From: Chrysomallon squamiferum
Taxonomy: Eukaryota > Mollusca > Gastropoda > Neomphalida > Peltospiridae
Length of the DNA: 64,000 nucleotides
Assembly (NCBI GenBank): GCA_012295275.1
Contig: CM022672.1
Location: 22,778,476 to 22,842,475 of the forward strand
Direction: 5' to 3'
Each line of letters starts with the position of its first letter. Positions within the stretch are counted from its first letter, which is position 1. Below, piece by piece: positions 13,644-26,863 of the stretch. Made by a program: the position numbers and the translations under genes. The notes below the pieces were generated by a model that worked only from the letters and a program-made list of their open reading frames with translations, ran no database searches and had not been told where the DNA came from.

Positions 13644-14421
13644 GTAAGTGATATTCACTTTGTTTGTTTTGTTAACTATTAGTTATTTATATTCTCGTTA
13701 GTAATGCAGTGATTTATATATTTCCGTGTTCACCGATGTCGGATCGGTGGCTACCAAATTACTAATTTAATAATTAAAATAAATTATGACCATTGATTAA
13801 TCATTTCATTGAAACTATAATTTAAACCATAAATATACTCATATACTGACTTTTTCTTCTTCATAGTATTGCTTAGGTAGTCATAAATTTAAGAAATATT
13901 CAATTTCATGTCCTATGATAGTTTAAAATGAACATCTTCAATATGAATATGGTTAATAATAAGTTATAAACTTATAATTATATGGATCTTGAATTGTATT
14001 ATAATAATTATTCATATTACAATTTACAGGATTCTATTTAAAATATTTTATTTAATAAAGTTTTAACTGTTTTCTATTAAATTAATTTATACACTAGACA
14101 TAGTTCAAATAGGAAACGAAATAACTGACATTATCGCAACGAGAGTGACAAAAATATTTTTATTAAAATCAAAAAGACAACAATGAATAAAAGCTCTTTG
14201 AATAAAAAATATGATTAAATTAATTATTCATTTCTTTACTTGTTTTTAAATACATCTTTCGTGGAAAACGGCTTTTAAAAAATAATAAATAAATAAATAA
14301 ATAAATGTTTATGTTTATTTAATCAAATTAATGGGGAAAAAAAGAATAGGGTCTGCAAACCAATGTACTTGTTGTTTTTATTTACTGCTTTGTTTTGGTT
14401 ATTTGTTTTAAGAGTGAGAAC

Positions 14422-14636
14422 ATGGATGACGACTCGTTCTTTGATGCACTGACAGGAGATGAGAATGCTTTTGTTAGTGTCTCAAGTCCTGCGGCCAACC
14501 AGAAGATAAAGAGAACTCCACTCAGTCCAAATCCCAACAACATTCTGAATAATTTGAATTTGGCTAAATCCCTAACTCCAGATAAAGCAAAGAAGGTAGC
14601 AATAAGTATCCCTTAAACTAGTAATATAAATCTAAT

Positions 14637-14674
<38 letters not shown>

Positions 14675-17600
14675 TTGTTATTAGAGGAAATGTTTTATTT
14701 TATTTTATTTTTGTTATTGGTTATTTTATATTCATAGGTTTTGAAGCAAAACGATTTATGATTTAATGAAATAAAAGTTAACATGTTTTTCTGGAATACT
14801 GTCAACAATTAAACCTATTAAATTGTTAAATAAAAATATTGTATTAGCCTGGATAATATTGACTCTTTGTTTGTTTTTCAGGAATTTTTATCTCCAGCAT
14901 CTAAAAAGATTCTTGAAAGGTAAACTTATATTTTGAAAGATATATTTGTGTAGATGATTTTTAAAAACATTTTTCATATGAAAGATTGTTATTTCTGGAA
15001 GAAAAACGTTTTGGCAGTGGCTAGTCTTACAGTTTGAAAAATCATGATAGGTAAAGTAATCCATTTCTAGATATTTTTTCATGAGCTAAAATTTATTTTT
15101 CAGCAAAAAGATATCAGATGAAAATATTGGCCAAGGTGTAATTTCTAAGGCATCACACTCAGACAGTGCCAATTTAAAGCCTTTGTCAAGTGATAAGGCA
15201 CATCTTAACTCTTTGGAAGATGAATCAATAGTGGATGCATTCACATCAGCTGCTACAGCTGATGAAAGTTTTCTTGCTCAGTTTGGTCGTCTAAGCTTGG
15301 AGCCTGATACTGGAAATGTTTTGGATGGTGATGAAGATGATGATGTCATTAGCTTTAAAACTGTTATTGAGGACCCAGAAATAAATGATTTCAGTGAAGA
15401 GGCAGTAACTAAGGCCTATGAAAATACAGGATCTCTTGTGACTGAAAGATCAAACAATGACCCTTGCAAAAAGCCTTTGGAGCTTAAATCACCAAATTCT
15501 AAAAATGATGATAAAATTATTCTCAAAAAGAAACCTGAGCAGGATAAAAGAATAGGTTCCACAGAAGAAAATGGAGACAAATCATTGATGGTTTCAGCTG
15601 GAAGTCAAAGTCAAATATTGACTGAAACTGACACATCCATTTCTAAACAGAAATTGGATGAGACGGAAGAAATAAGTTTGTTGGTTGCAGCAAATGTTAA
15701 TAATAATGCACTTGATGTAACTGAAACTTCTGGTGAAACAGTTAAGGAGGTTTTGACCACACAGCTACCCAGCAAATCAGAAACTAGTAGTAACAGCATT
15801 AACCAGGCTGAAGGTGATGCTGAGAAAAATACAGTTCATGGAGTTGATAATAATCAGCAGTCACCTGTTTCAAATGAAGTATCATCTGCTGCCCATCCTG
15901 AAAAAGAATCTGATGGAAATGGACCAAGTAACAAATCAGTAACTACCATTTTACAACAAAAACTGGACAGAGAACAATTTGTGGAATCAGATTCAGAGAT
16001 AAAACCTGCTTCAGTTCAATGTGGCACAGATATGCAGCTCTCTTCTTCAGATTCTGAGAAAGACAGTAAAAGTGAAGGTTTGTCAGTATCTGTTCTGGAA
16101 GACATTGATCCATTCAAGACCAAGTCCTGTGTGCAAAATTCTCCAGTGAAATCTGAAGTGATTATTGACAGTTCTGCTGTTATCATTGATAATGAGAAAA
16201 AAGTTAATATGACTGACCATGATAAAATGGAACCAAACCTTCAAATGGTATCTCAAACAAATGGGCAATCCAAAATAAATATTTCTCCATTGAAAGTTGA
16301 AACATCTCTGCCTTCTGCAAAATTGGAAACTGCAGATATAGCTCAAGGTGAATCAGAGAAAAACAACTCTGTTTCAAAATCTGACCCTTTGACTCCAACA
16401 TGTGATGGCCTTGACCCATTTAAAACCAAAACCCAGAGGGAGAGCCCACTTCTGAAACCAAACATAGTAAAGGATACACAAGATAAAGCAGATCACATTA
16501 CTTCACTAACAGGTATATCAGATTCATTTGAAACATTAAATGTTGAATCTGTATCATTTGATGGCATTGATCCATTTAAAAGCAAGTCACAGCTTCAGAA
16601 TTCTCCACTTAAATCTGATGTATTTGAAAAGAAGAGTGAAACTGATTGTGACAGTTCACAAGACAAGACAAATGACATGATTGATGACACTGATCCATTT
16701 AGAACTAAATCACAGCTTAAAAATTCTCCAGCTAAATCAGGCAAAATCACAAATGTTCAAGACAACATTAATTCAGTTATTTCAGAAATAAAGACTGATA
16801 TTGTGAACAATGCAGTTGGTGAGACTGATCCATTTGAAACCAAAACACAACTGAAAAGCACTCCAGTTAAACCTGAAAGTATCACTGAAATTCAGAATGA
16901 ATCATCTCCAATGCAATCTTTAAATTTATCTATAAAAATTAACTTTGCAACTGCCAAAGTAGATGACCCTAATTTGTCTAAAACCAAAACTGAGATAAAG
17001 ACATCTCCAGCAAAAACTGAAATTGAAACTGAAGGAAAAATGTTAGATAATGCTGATCAGCTGATGCCTAGTCAATCAAAGAAATTGGATGTCAAATCTG
17101 CAAGTTTTGATGATATTGATCCATTTAAAACCAAGACAGATCTGATAAATTCTCCTGACAAATCAGAAACTAATGCATCACTGAAGGCAAACCTGCAAAT
17201 GGACACTCCTCCTGCACAGTTTGATAGTTCATTTAAACACACTACAATATCAAAAGTAAATTCTGATGATATTGATGATCCATTTAAAACTAAAAAGCAG
17301 CTTAAGAGCTCTCCTGTTAAAGAAAAGCTTGGTGTGGAAAATAAAAATAACACTGACTTGCATGATATCACTGACCCAGATTCTTCCCAGAACCCTAACA
17401 CTAATACTGCAGACTTTGATGACATTGATCCATTTAAAACAAAAAAGCAGCTTAAGAGCTCTCCTGTTAAAGAAAAGCTTGGTGTGGAAAATAAAAATAA
17501 CACTGGCTTGCATGATATCACTGACCCCGATTCTTCCCAGAACCCTAACACTAATACTGCAGACTTTGATGACATTGATCCATTTAAAACAAAAAGCAGC

Positions 17601-20600
17601 TTAAGAGCTCTCCTGTTAAAGAAAAGCTTGGTGTGGAAAATAAAAATAACACTGGCTTGCATGATATCACTGACCCCGATTCTTCCCAGAACCCTAACAC
17701 TAATACTGCAGACTTTGATGACATTGATCCATTTAAAACAAAAACTCAGCTACCCAGTTCTCCTATCCATTCAAGAAATGCTGGCAGTACTGATTTAATG
17801 AAACAAGAAGCACAACCAACGGTTGAAGGCAATAACCTGGAAACTTCATCATTCGCATTTGATGACATTGATCCTTTCAAAAGCAGAATTAAGATAGCAA
17901 ATTCTCCAGATAAGGGAAAAGTAGAAGTAAAAATGGAAGAAGAATCCAGATCAGTAAACCTTGAATCACCACATCAAAATGTATCAGCAGTTTTTGATGA
18001 CATTGATCCATTTAAGATTGTGTCAAAGGTAAGGAATTCTCCAAATACATCAAAGGCAGAAAAGAAAATATCAGATGGTCCTGCTTCATTACTAGTAAAG
18101 AGTGTTTCACAGCCTGAGTCTGAATGTACAAATGCTGATAACCTTGATCTTGTCAAAAGTGAAACTCTGCTTCCTAAGTCATCTGACATGTTGGAGATGG
18201 CAGAGAAAGTTTCAGAACCTGAAAATTCCCCTGCAATTTCTGTTGCAAATCTGGATGTTGATTTTGATACCATTGATCCTTTTAAGAGTAAAAATAAAAT
18301 AATGAGTTCTCCTGCTAGAACAAAATTGGTAAATCACAGTGAAAATAGTCAGTTAAAAACAAGTGAGCAACAGAAACAGACAGAACCTCATGATAATGTT
18401 GACCCTTTCAAAACAAAAACTGAGCTAAAAGATTATCCAAGCAAACCCATCAAAGCTGATATCATGCAAGAACACACTGAAGAGTTGGAACCATTTAAAA
18501 CAGAAGCTCAGCTTAAAAATTCTCTTAGCAAACAAGTTGAGGCCAAATGCAACTTCAAAGAGGCCCTTCCTCAAAGCTTTGAAGATATAGATCCATTCCC
18601 GTCCAAAACACAGATAAAGAATTCACCAGTCAAACCTAGCTTAGAGGAATCACTTCCACAAAACTTTGAAGACATGGATCCATTCAAACCTAAAGCAAAA
18701 CTAAAAAATTCACCAGACAAACCTAGCTTAGAAGAATCACTTCCACAAAACTTTGAAGACATAGATCCATTCAAACCTAAAGAAAAAATAAAAAATTCAC
18801 CAGACAAGCCTAGCTTAGAAGAATCACTTCCTCAAAATGTTGAAGACATAGATCCATTCAAACCTAAAGCAAAATTAAAAAACTCACCAGACAAACCTAG
18901 CTTAGAAGAATCACTTCCACAAAACGTTGAAGACATAGATCCATTCAAACCTAAAGCAAAACTAAAAAACTCCACAGACAAACCTAGCTTAGAAGAATCA
19001 CTTCCACAAAACTTTGAAGACATAGATCCATTCAAACCTAAAGCAAAACTAAAAAACTCCACAGACAAACCTAGCTTGAAAGAATCACTTCCACAAAACT
19101 TTGAAGACATAGATCCATTCAAACCTAAAACAAAACTAAAGAATTCACCAGACAAACCTAGCTTAGAAGAATCACTTCCACAAAACTTTGAAGACATAGA
19201 TCCATTCAAACTTAAAGCAAAACTAAAGAATTCACCAGACAAACCTAGCTTGAAAGAATCCCTTCCACAAGACTTTGAAGACATAGATCCATTCAAACCT
19301 AAAACAAAACTAAAGAATTCACCAGACAAACCTAGCTTAGAAGAATCACTTCCACAAAATTTTGAAGACATAGATCCATTCAAGCTTAAAGCAAAACTAA
19401 AGAATTCACCAGACAAACCTAGCTTGAAAGAATCCCTTCCACAAAACTTTGAAGACATAGATCCATTCAAACCTAAAACAAAACTAAAGAATTTGCCAGT
19501 CAAACAAGATGGTGTCATCCCAAGTTTAGATGATGAAATAGATCCTTTTAAACCAAAGTCAAAGATGTCTAATTCTCCAGTAAAATCAGATTTAGTGGAA
19601 AAAGCAGCTAGTTCAGTTCAAAAGGTGATGGAATCCTCTGCAGATGTTAAACTTTCACAGGATGCAGTCAAAGCATCAAAGCCACTTGTTCAGTCAGAAA
19701 CTGTTGTCATTCCTCAGCAGGAACCAGCAGGCCAAGGTTCTCTTTCAGAAGATAGTGCAGCTGAAACTTTAGAAAATCCTTTTGGCATCAGAGATGATGA
19801 ATTTATTTCTGGAGATCAAAGTAAGTTTTAATATCAGGTTCAGTTCGTTTTATTTTATTTCTTCATTAATTCTGTTTTCAGACTGATAATTTGTACACCA
19901 AAACATGTTTGCCATTGCTTTACATTCAACTATAGTAAACCATTTCATTTTATTTATTTATAAAATTTTAGATATCACTGACAATTCAGAGATATTTTGT
20001 GTTTTCAAATGTTTACCCTTTGTTCCTAGAAAAGTTTAGAACAGATTTTCAAAATTAATTGAATTATTATTATTATTTATTTTTTAAAAACATTAATGTA
20101 ATATGTGTAAAACAAAATACAGTAATAGTTTCTTACTTTTACAAAAAATATTTTATTTGTCACAGTTTTCAATGATCCGTCTGCTTGGGACATTTTGGAA
20201 AAATTTGGAAACAGCACAGATGTAAGCAATGAATTTAGTTGTACACATAACAAATATGTTGTTAGGTCTGTAAATCCTAACTGTTGGATTAAGACTACAG
20301 TTAACAATAATTACAGACTGCTGAAAGGATGTGTCGGTGTGATTTAATTAACTTTAATCTTATTATATATTGTTTGATCATTATAAATTATTTAATTGTC
20401 AAAATATAGCAATTCCTGAAGTTAAGAAAATTATATCAGCAAAATAAATAAACTAGCTATAAATAAGCCATTTTACTGTCAAATCTGAATTGTAAAAGTG
20501 ACCATTCCTTTCCTCAACAAACCAATATCTTTGGTAAATAATTTGCTTCCTTTGAATGTATTTGATATCTAAATTAAAATGTGTCCAGCTCAGACATTAG

Positions 20601-21803
20601 GAAATCATTGTAATCAAAAAAACATGGAATCACTTATTTAAACTGATCTAATGTTAAACCTACCAAATCATTTCATTTTTTTAAATTTACTTTTAAATTT
20701 AAACCTTTTTTCAAAATACTATTTTTAATTTTTTATTTTTTATTTAGTCCTCCAAATCAGAACTTGCTAGAATTTCACTGTATCGCAGATTTGACCCATT
20801 GGTGACTTCAAGACTTGAACCACCACAGAGTCCAGGTAAATAGCAACAAACAACAAAACAATTATTTAATACTTTGTTTACCTGCTAATTCATAAATCTT
20901 TTTCATCTGGATTATTCTTGAATATATGTTTTAAGAAATAAAATAAGACAGCATTATTGTGTTAGTACAATTTTAGGTGTTCAAATATTATGATATTTTG
21001 TTTTTATTAAAGTTGCATTTTAATGTTTATATTTACAGTTGCTGCTTCATCTAAAACAAATGTCTTGATCCTGGAACAGTCACGACTTGAAAAGTAAGAA
21101 ATAAAATAGTATATCAAGTGCAGAATTGCAGCATATTTACAAGGGATTACTTTATTGCCTATTCATAAATGACATCAAGCAATTTTCCTTTTTTTATTTT
21201 TTGTTTGTTACTAGTGTCCTAGATAAGATGGTACGTGCATTCATTCGAAACTCAGTCTCTCATTTTTATCTTTGTTATAATGAACTACTTCTAAAGGAAC
21301 ATAAAGTTAAAAAAGTTTTGCCCTAACTGGCTGATATGGGTTTATCATTTTACATCTTTATACAGAACCATTTTTTTTTTTACCGATACTAAATTAAGAA
21401 ATGTTGAGATGAACCCAATTTTCAATAAATGAATTATCAATCCCAATAACAATGTTTAATTTCATTTTAAATTTTACTTTACAAAATGTCTGGAAAATAA
21501 TTTACCTTGAGAAAAAATGTATTAATTTAATTTATATTACAGTGACATGTATTATTTTTTGGCTATCTAGTTAAATTTGTATTTTATCTTCATAGATAAA
21601 TATATTTGTTTTTTTTCTCTGTTTTTAGTGTTGATGAAAGTATCTGTCTGCTTGGAACTCCACCCAAAGTGTCACGTCGTCGTTCGGTCCTGCATCGCAG
21701 ACCTCCAACATCTGTGTCCCAGCCTATAAAAGAAGAACCAAGTGTGCCTATGGTGGACATGATTTTATCACTGGACTCTGATGATCATGCAAATAAGGTT
21801 GAT

Positions 21804-21835
<32 letters not shown>

Positions 21836-24800
21836 TTTTTTATATATTTACATTTTAATATTTAAACTCACTATGCAAAACATTTTATTTTCAAAAACTT
21901 TTTTTTATAATTTATTCATATATTTTAATATTTTGTAATGCACTTAGTAATGCCAGTACATTCTGTTTGTGATCATAATGGTTTCAGCATCAAATAAATT
22001 GTGTTTCCTTGCATTTTCAGACGGTGTCCAGTGAAAACCAGAATGAGATTATAGAGGTATGTGTACGAGATTAAAATTTTATTAACTTTTCCATTTATCA
22101 TTGTAGGTAAACAATCCATTATGTCCAGTGTTACCACTGAATTAATATCAAAGATATGGTGTTTGATTTTCTAAATGTGAGGAAATGTACCTAAAGATTC
22201 CTTGCTACCGTTCTAAATAAACAGCCCTTTTATAATGGGAAAGAGATTTCTTTTGCTTATAATTTTACCAGGAGCAACATTTTCCCTCTGATATCCTTAA
22301 TATCAGAACAATCTCTTTGACTTCATAGACATTTAATTATAGCCATTATTAAAAATATACTATGTAATATTCATCCATTTTAACAACAGGTGTTGAAGTA
22401 TACAGAGGCTGAATGGAGAAAACTTCAAACAGAACTCAAACTGGGTTTTGAGGGAATTATGCTGAACAAGGAAAACGCTTGGAGTAAAAAGTATAAAGAA
22501 GCACAAATGGAAAGAGCAAAAGAGAAAAAGGCTGCTGAGAAAGCTCGAAAGTCAGAAAAGGAAATGTGGTATGTAGTTTTTCTGCATATAAGCTGTTAAT
22601 TGAGAAATTTGCTCAAATGTTTTCTCTAGGACTTAACCGGCAAATTCATTTCAAAAATCAGCTATGGCATACAAGAAGAGGAAATTTAGTTTTTTTCCAC
22701 TCCGAGATCTTTCTGATATATTATAGAAACCCCAAATGTCAGATCTTCTCCATACATATAAAACCAAATTGCAGCTTTAGTTTAAAACTTTGATTTTATT
22801 AATAATAATCCATTATACATTACTGATTTATAATACACAGGTTATGCATATTAATTTTGTAGTAGCAGATAGTTAACTGTTAAGTATGTTTAATATAGTA
22901 ATTAACTGTTTCCTTTTAGCATTGTAGTTAAAGAATATGAAAAGACCATAGACAGTCTTATTGGTAAGTGTTTATGGGCAGAATTTTATTTCATTGTGTT
23001 GCTTTGGATATTTTTTTTTTTTTTTTTACAATCATAATTTCAATGTGGTGAAAGATGTTTCTTTTCTTTTTTTTCTGCTAATTTTATGAATACATTGTTA
23101 ATGTGTGAAGTTGTCTATTATAAAATTCCACTGGATTTCTCTTTTTAGTCTTTAAATTTCACTTTACAATATTTATTGTGTGTTCTATGTAATTTTTATT
23201 TCCATAAAAAAAAATATATATATATATACCTTATAAATTTGAAAAAAAAAAAAAAAAATCTTCTCTTTGTTTTACAGCTTGTAATGAAAAGTTAAAGCAG
23301 AAAGAAAAGAATCTACAAGAACAGTTAGACCAGGTAAATATTGTCAGTCTTAACTTGGAGAAATAACAGTTTACTCTGAAGAAACTTGCATCATTTTATT
23401 TACTTGAGGTTTACCACGATGATTATTGAAATTTAAATAGTTCATATATGTTTAATAATTAAGTGAAGATAACCAACAATACACATAGATAGATAGATAT
23501 GATAACATCCATATGCACAGGCTGCTGCAAAGGGATAATAATTTAGGGGATATTACTTCTTTTGATTTCTTTCCTAGAGCTTGAGTAAATTTCACTGAGA
23601 AACATTACAATATAATCATAATGAAGTATGTTTATCAGATTAACAAAAAAACAAAATATGTGAAAGAAACAGATTGCGTATTGCATAGATTAACACTGCA
23701 TGCATGAACAAGCAATAGCATCATCCCGAAGAAGAAAACAATTTCTTATATTAACTAAGACACTTTTTAAAAAAAATAAAAAAAATAATGAGAACAATTT
23801 TAGAATTCTGTTTGAATGATTGTTGTTTTTTTTAGAGTAAGGAGGACATTTTCTCTTTGGAAAAAGCTTTCTCTGATCTACATCGACGATATGAAAAAAT
23901 GAAAGATGCTCTCACTGGGTTTAAAAAGGTAACTATTTAACACTTACTATTTATTATGATTTTTTTTTTTTTTTTTTATTTTTTTTCTTTAGTTAAATGG
24001 TCATTATTATTTTAATTTTAATTAATGTGATTTCTTTATCTTGCAGTTTATTTAATTTGAAGTTCACAGAATACTGAATAAATTATAGTTTATTTATGTT
24101 TGTGGTTTTTACTGTCACATAAACAAATACAGTTGTACCTGAATTTTTATTTTTATCAGAATGAGGAAACTCTGAAGAATTCCTTACAGAAGAATCTGGA
24201 GAAGTGGAAACACAAAGATGAGGAATTCATGAAGTTCAAGAAAGAAGCTGAAGAAAAAATACTAATGTATGTAACCATATGAGAAAGTAACAGCACATAG
24301 TATTTCATGTAGACCAACTTTTGCTCATGGAAAAATTAAATGGACTAATTGGTTATATGACACACTTCCTCATATGAAGGACAGGTTATTTACATTAGAT
24401 GAAATGGAATAAAACACAAACCTATTTTTAAATAGTGTTGACAATAATTTTTATTTTATATTTCAAAGAGTGCTTTAATAATTCATGTTTATCATTAAAC
24501 CATAAATAATTACATGTGCTTTAATAATTATGTACTTACAAAGTTTTTAATTCCACAATTTTTTTTTTTTTTTTTTTAAATAGTGCTACCAAAAATTACC
24601 AAGATCTGAAAAAATCCAGTGAGGCTGAAAACTTTAAGCTGCAGGCAACCTTGAAAAAGAAAGATCTGGAACTTGACAGCAAAAATGCAACTATTGAACA
24701 AAAGGTAAATATAGTTTACTATTTTTGGTTATTTTTTATAATCATTAGTTTGCACAACTCATAATATTTGTTTTTAATGCTTTTATTTGCAAAGAAATGG

Positions 24801-25062
24801 GTTTATCATTTAGTACCATTTTCTAAAGATTACATGAAATAAGTGTTAAAATAATTAGTATTATTACTTAACTGTCTAATTTTGTATCAATCATTACATT
24901 GTAAACTCTGATTATGTAATAATCATAAATATTAGAACATACATTATCATGATTAATATTTAATTTTGTTTTTTTTATTATTTCCAGACAAAGGACATGA
25001 ATGAACTGATAGCCCTATGTGACACAATGATGGCCAGGATTGAAGGAAAACCTGCAGAATAA
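14422..25062 (+). CDS. TACC: Transforming acidic coiled-coil (TACC) protein, giant repeat-rich form
   Basis: Fifteen coding exons: 14422-14595, 14882-14919, 15104-19820, 20166-20221, 20748-20835, 21039-21093, 21629-21797, 22021-22056, 22390-22568, 22920-22963, 23278-23333, 23836-23928, 24160-24266, 24584-24704, 24988-25062. The last seven exons encode the C-terminal TACC coiled coil, ending KTKDMNELIALCDTMMARIE. Exon 5 holds ELARISLYRRFDPLV, typical of the family just before it. Family role: centrosome and spindle adaptor that recruits ch-TOG/XMAP215 and is controlled by Aurora A. Exon 3 (4717 bases) is a huge acidic, disordered region of about 28 modules built on (D/E)IDPFK(T/P)K...(N/S)SPxK, each joining a DPF motif to an S-P-x-K CDK consensus. 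Spliced length is 6008 bases, one short of whole codons: a single A is missing near 17591, so the sequence as given is frameshifted inside exon 3. About 2002 aa if that is an artefact, longer than the human TACC3 I know of (about 840 aa). The start at 14422 (MDDDSFFDAL) follows an acceptor at 14412. Confidence 0.93.
17257..17755 (+). repeat. 150-bp near-identical tandem repeat inside TACC exon 3
   Basis: CATTTAAAAC recurs at 17281, 17431, 17581 and 17730, giving periods of 150, 150 and 149. Each unit codes for 50 residues containing DIDPFKTK, KSSPVKEK and DPDSSQN. The units differ at only a few bases, so the duplication is recent. The 149-base spacing reflects the one-base loss in the third copy. 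The last DPFK copy continues into unique sequence. Confidence 0.93.
17591..17595 (+). other. One-base frameshift in an A-run of the TACC coding exon
   Basis: After CATTTAAAAC the second repeat copy has six A (17441-17446) and the third has five (17591-17595). The frame used from exon 1 runs into out-of-frame sequence and a stop at 17798, while the correct module pattern resumes in another frame from here to 19820. Everything upstream and downstream is intact, and the 3' exons are in phase with the downstream frame, so the simplest reading is a homopolymer sequencing or assembly error; a real allele is possible. Confidence 0.85.
18632..19501 (+). repeat. Ten tandem 87-bp units inside TACC exon 3
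   Basis: Ten in-frame units of 29 residues, each starting KPSL(E/K)ESLPQ, then (N/D)(F/V)EDIDPFK and ending KLKNSPD or a variant. Units 4 and 5 read NSTD and unit 10 reads NLPV, losing the Ser-Pro. Units 7 to 10 alternate two types (EES/KLKAK and KES/KPKTK), showing amplification of a 174-bp dimer. Confidence 0.93.
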
Positions 25063-26265
25063 GAACTAAAAACAGTTTTATCTTCAGCAAGAGACCAAGC
25101 TTATTCTGTCATATATTTTATCATCATATTATATTATAATATTTTTTCATATTATAACTGATACTACATTCTATCATTCGTATAGTCTTGCACAGTTTGC
25201 TGGTTGTTACTGTATGGTTAATATGACAGTAATGCAAATGAGTAGTTGTCATTTAAATACTTTAACATATGGCTGAAACTGATATTTAATTTTTTTTGTT
25301 TGCATCAATAATTTGGAAAGCAATTTTAGACAGCCAGCAGAGATCAATACATGGTTGTAGATTAATTGATATATATATATTTTTTTTTTTTTTTTTTTTT
25401 TTTTTAGCAATCTGAAAATTTTTTTCTTACAATTCTATTTTTATGTTTGAAAATAAGAACCAGTCATTACATATATTTATGTAAGACCTTGGGATTTTTT
25501 GTTAAAAATAAGTGCCACTGTATAGTTTTAAAAATTATTTGTTTATAAATCTTCAGAACAAATGAACCAGTCATAGAAAAACAGTAAAGTTTTATCTATT
25601 GTGTCTTGTAACATAGCATTTAAAAACATTATTTAAAATTAATCTTAAAGAGAAATATACTATAAATCAATTTTTACTTATCAAATGAAATTATTTGACT
25701 AAATCACTAATTTATTTTCTGAACATTATTACTGATTGAAGATAATTTTCCCATTTAGTAGTGATTCACTGAAAATATTTTTCACATTAATTATCTTTCT
25801 ATTGTGTTCCAATATTCATTTAAATATTATGTAAATATGTAAACTTTGTCATTGTTTTGTTTGATGCAAAAATGTTTTTTTTTCCATCCTCACTATCTTC
25901 TTGCTATCATTCATTTTTCTAATAATCATACACACTTCTCCTCAGAATCTTTTGAATTTATGCATGTGTCTACAAATAAAAAAAAAAAAAAATTTCCAGA
26001 ACATAATCAGGCAATAATGAAAAAACAAAAATAGTCTCTTTGTTATTTCCATATTCATCTTTGCTTCATTATGTTATTAAGAATTACTTCATTCTTTTTA
26101 AGACCTATAATTATGTGGAAATAAATATTTAAAAATAATTATAATTTTTGTTGTTGTTGTTGTTGTTTCTATACTTTATGTACTTTACCAGTACTGAGTA
26201 TAGGAGATTAGAATTAAAGGCTAAGTGAACAAAAATATCTCTTTTTTTTTTATTTTATTTTATTT

Positions 26266-26311
<46 letters not shown>

Positions 26312-26700
26312 GGGGGGATGCAATATTTATTTATTTAATTAGAAAGCCTTGTTAATAAGTGATTATGTTTAATTAAATTTTTGTTACACGTTTGTTTCTG
26401 ATCATCAACTGCTAATCCAATATATAAATATTATCGTGCAATATACACGTCTGCCTATGCATAAATATAGTGATAAAAATGACAGATGCAACCTGAGTTA
26501 CAGCTCAAAATTTACTGTTTACAATTACATTAAAACATCTTGAGAAAAATATTTACTTTTACGTAATGTTGAATGTCTCGCTTGTATAATTTTAGAACTT
26601 TTTTAACTGAAAAATAATTTACAAAATGATTGATAAGTGATTGTTTAATTACTTAGCTTGTTTACTATTCTTATCTGCTTTCTTTTTGCCACCTCAGGAA
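25063..26700. other. TACC 3' UTR and spacer to RNASEH2A
   Basis: AT-rich, no supported coding. Poly(T) tracts lie at about 25380-25405 and 26249-26310, the latter ending in a G-run. An AATAAA signal at 26120-26125 is a candidate polyadenylation signal for TACC. Confidence 0.5.
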
Positions 26701-26810
26701 ATCATAGCTGATTGGATACGCCTAATGAAACAGGACTCAATGCGCAGTCTAGGTTATTGGTTTATTAACAAGAGTTATCTGTGCTGTTGACGCTCTTTAA
26801 TAGGAAGTAA

Positions 26811-26821
26811 TTTGGCGGGAA
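26811..26821 (+). promoter_or_regulatory. E2F-type site in the RNASEH2A promoter
   Basis: TTTGGCGGGAA matches the E2F consensus and lies about 43 bp before the RNASEH2A start codon. Inverted CCAAT boxes (ATTGG at 26711-26715 and near 26755) lie upstream. This combination is typical of S-phase genes; binding is inferred. Confidence 0.6.
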
Positions 26822-26863
26822 TAGTGTTAGAATTAATTTTCCATTTCATTTGTCATTATTATT

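Noticed and set aside
15183-17798. TACC exon read as ending in a separate 871-residue protein
   Set aside because: The last ~70 residues are out of frame after the A5 run; the module pattern continues in the next frame and joins the TACC exons in phase.
8421-19501. CRISPR-like arrays (regular direct repeats)
   Set aside because: The repeats are either in-frame coding modules or a decayed minisatellite; no unique spacers, and the genome is eukaryotic.
17072-19518. Long minus-strand open frames (196 and 228 codons) opposite TACC exon 3
   Set aside because: They are mirror images of the tandem coding repeats; their repeat pattern follows the plus-strand modules, and there is no start or splice support.
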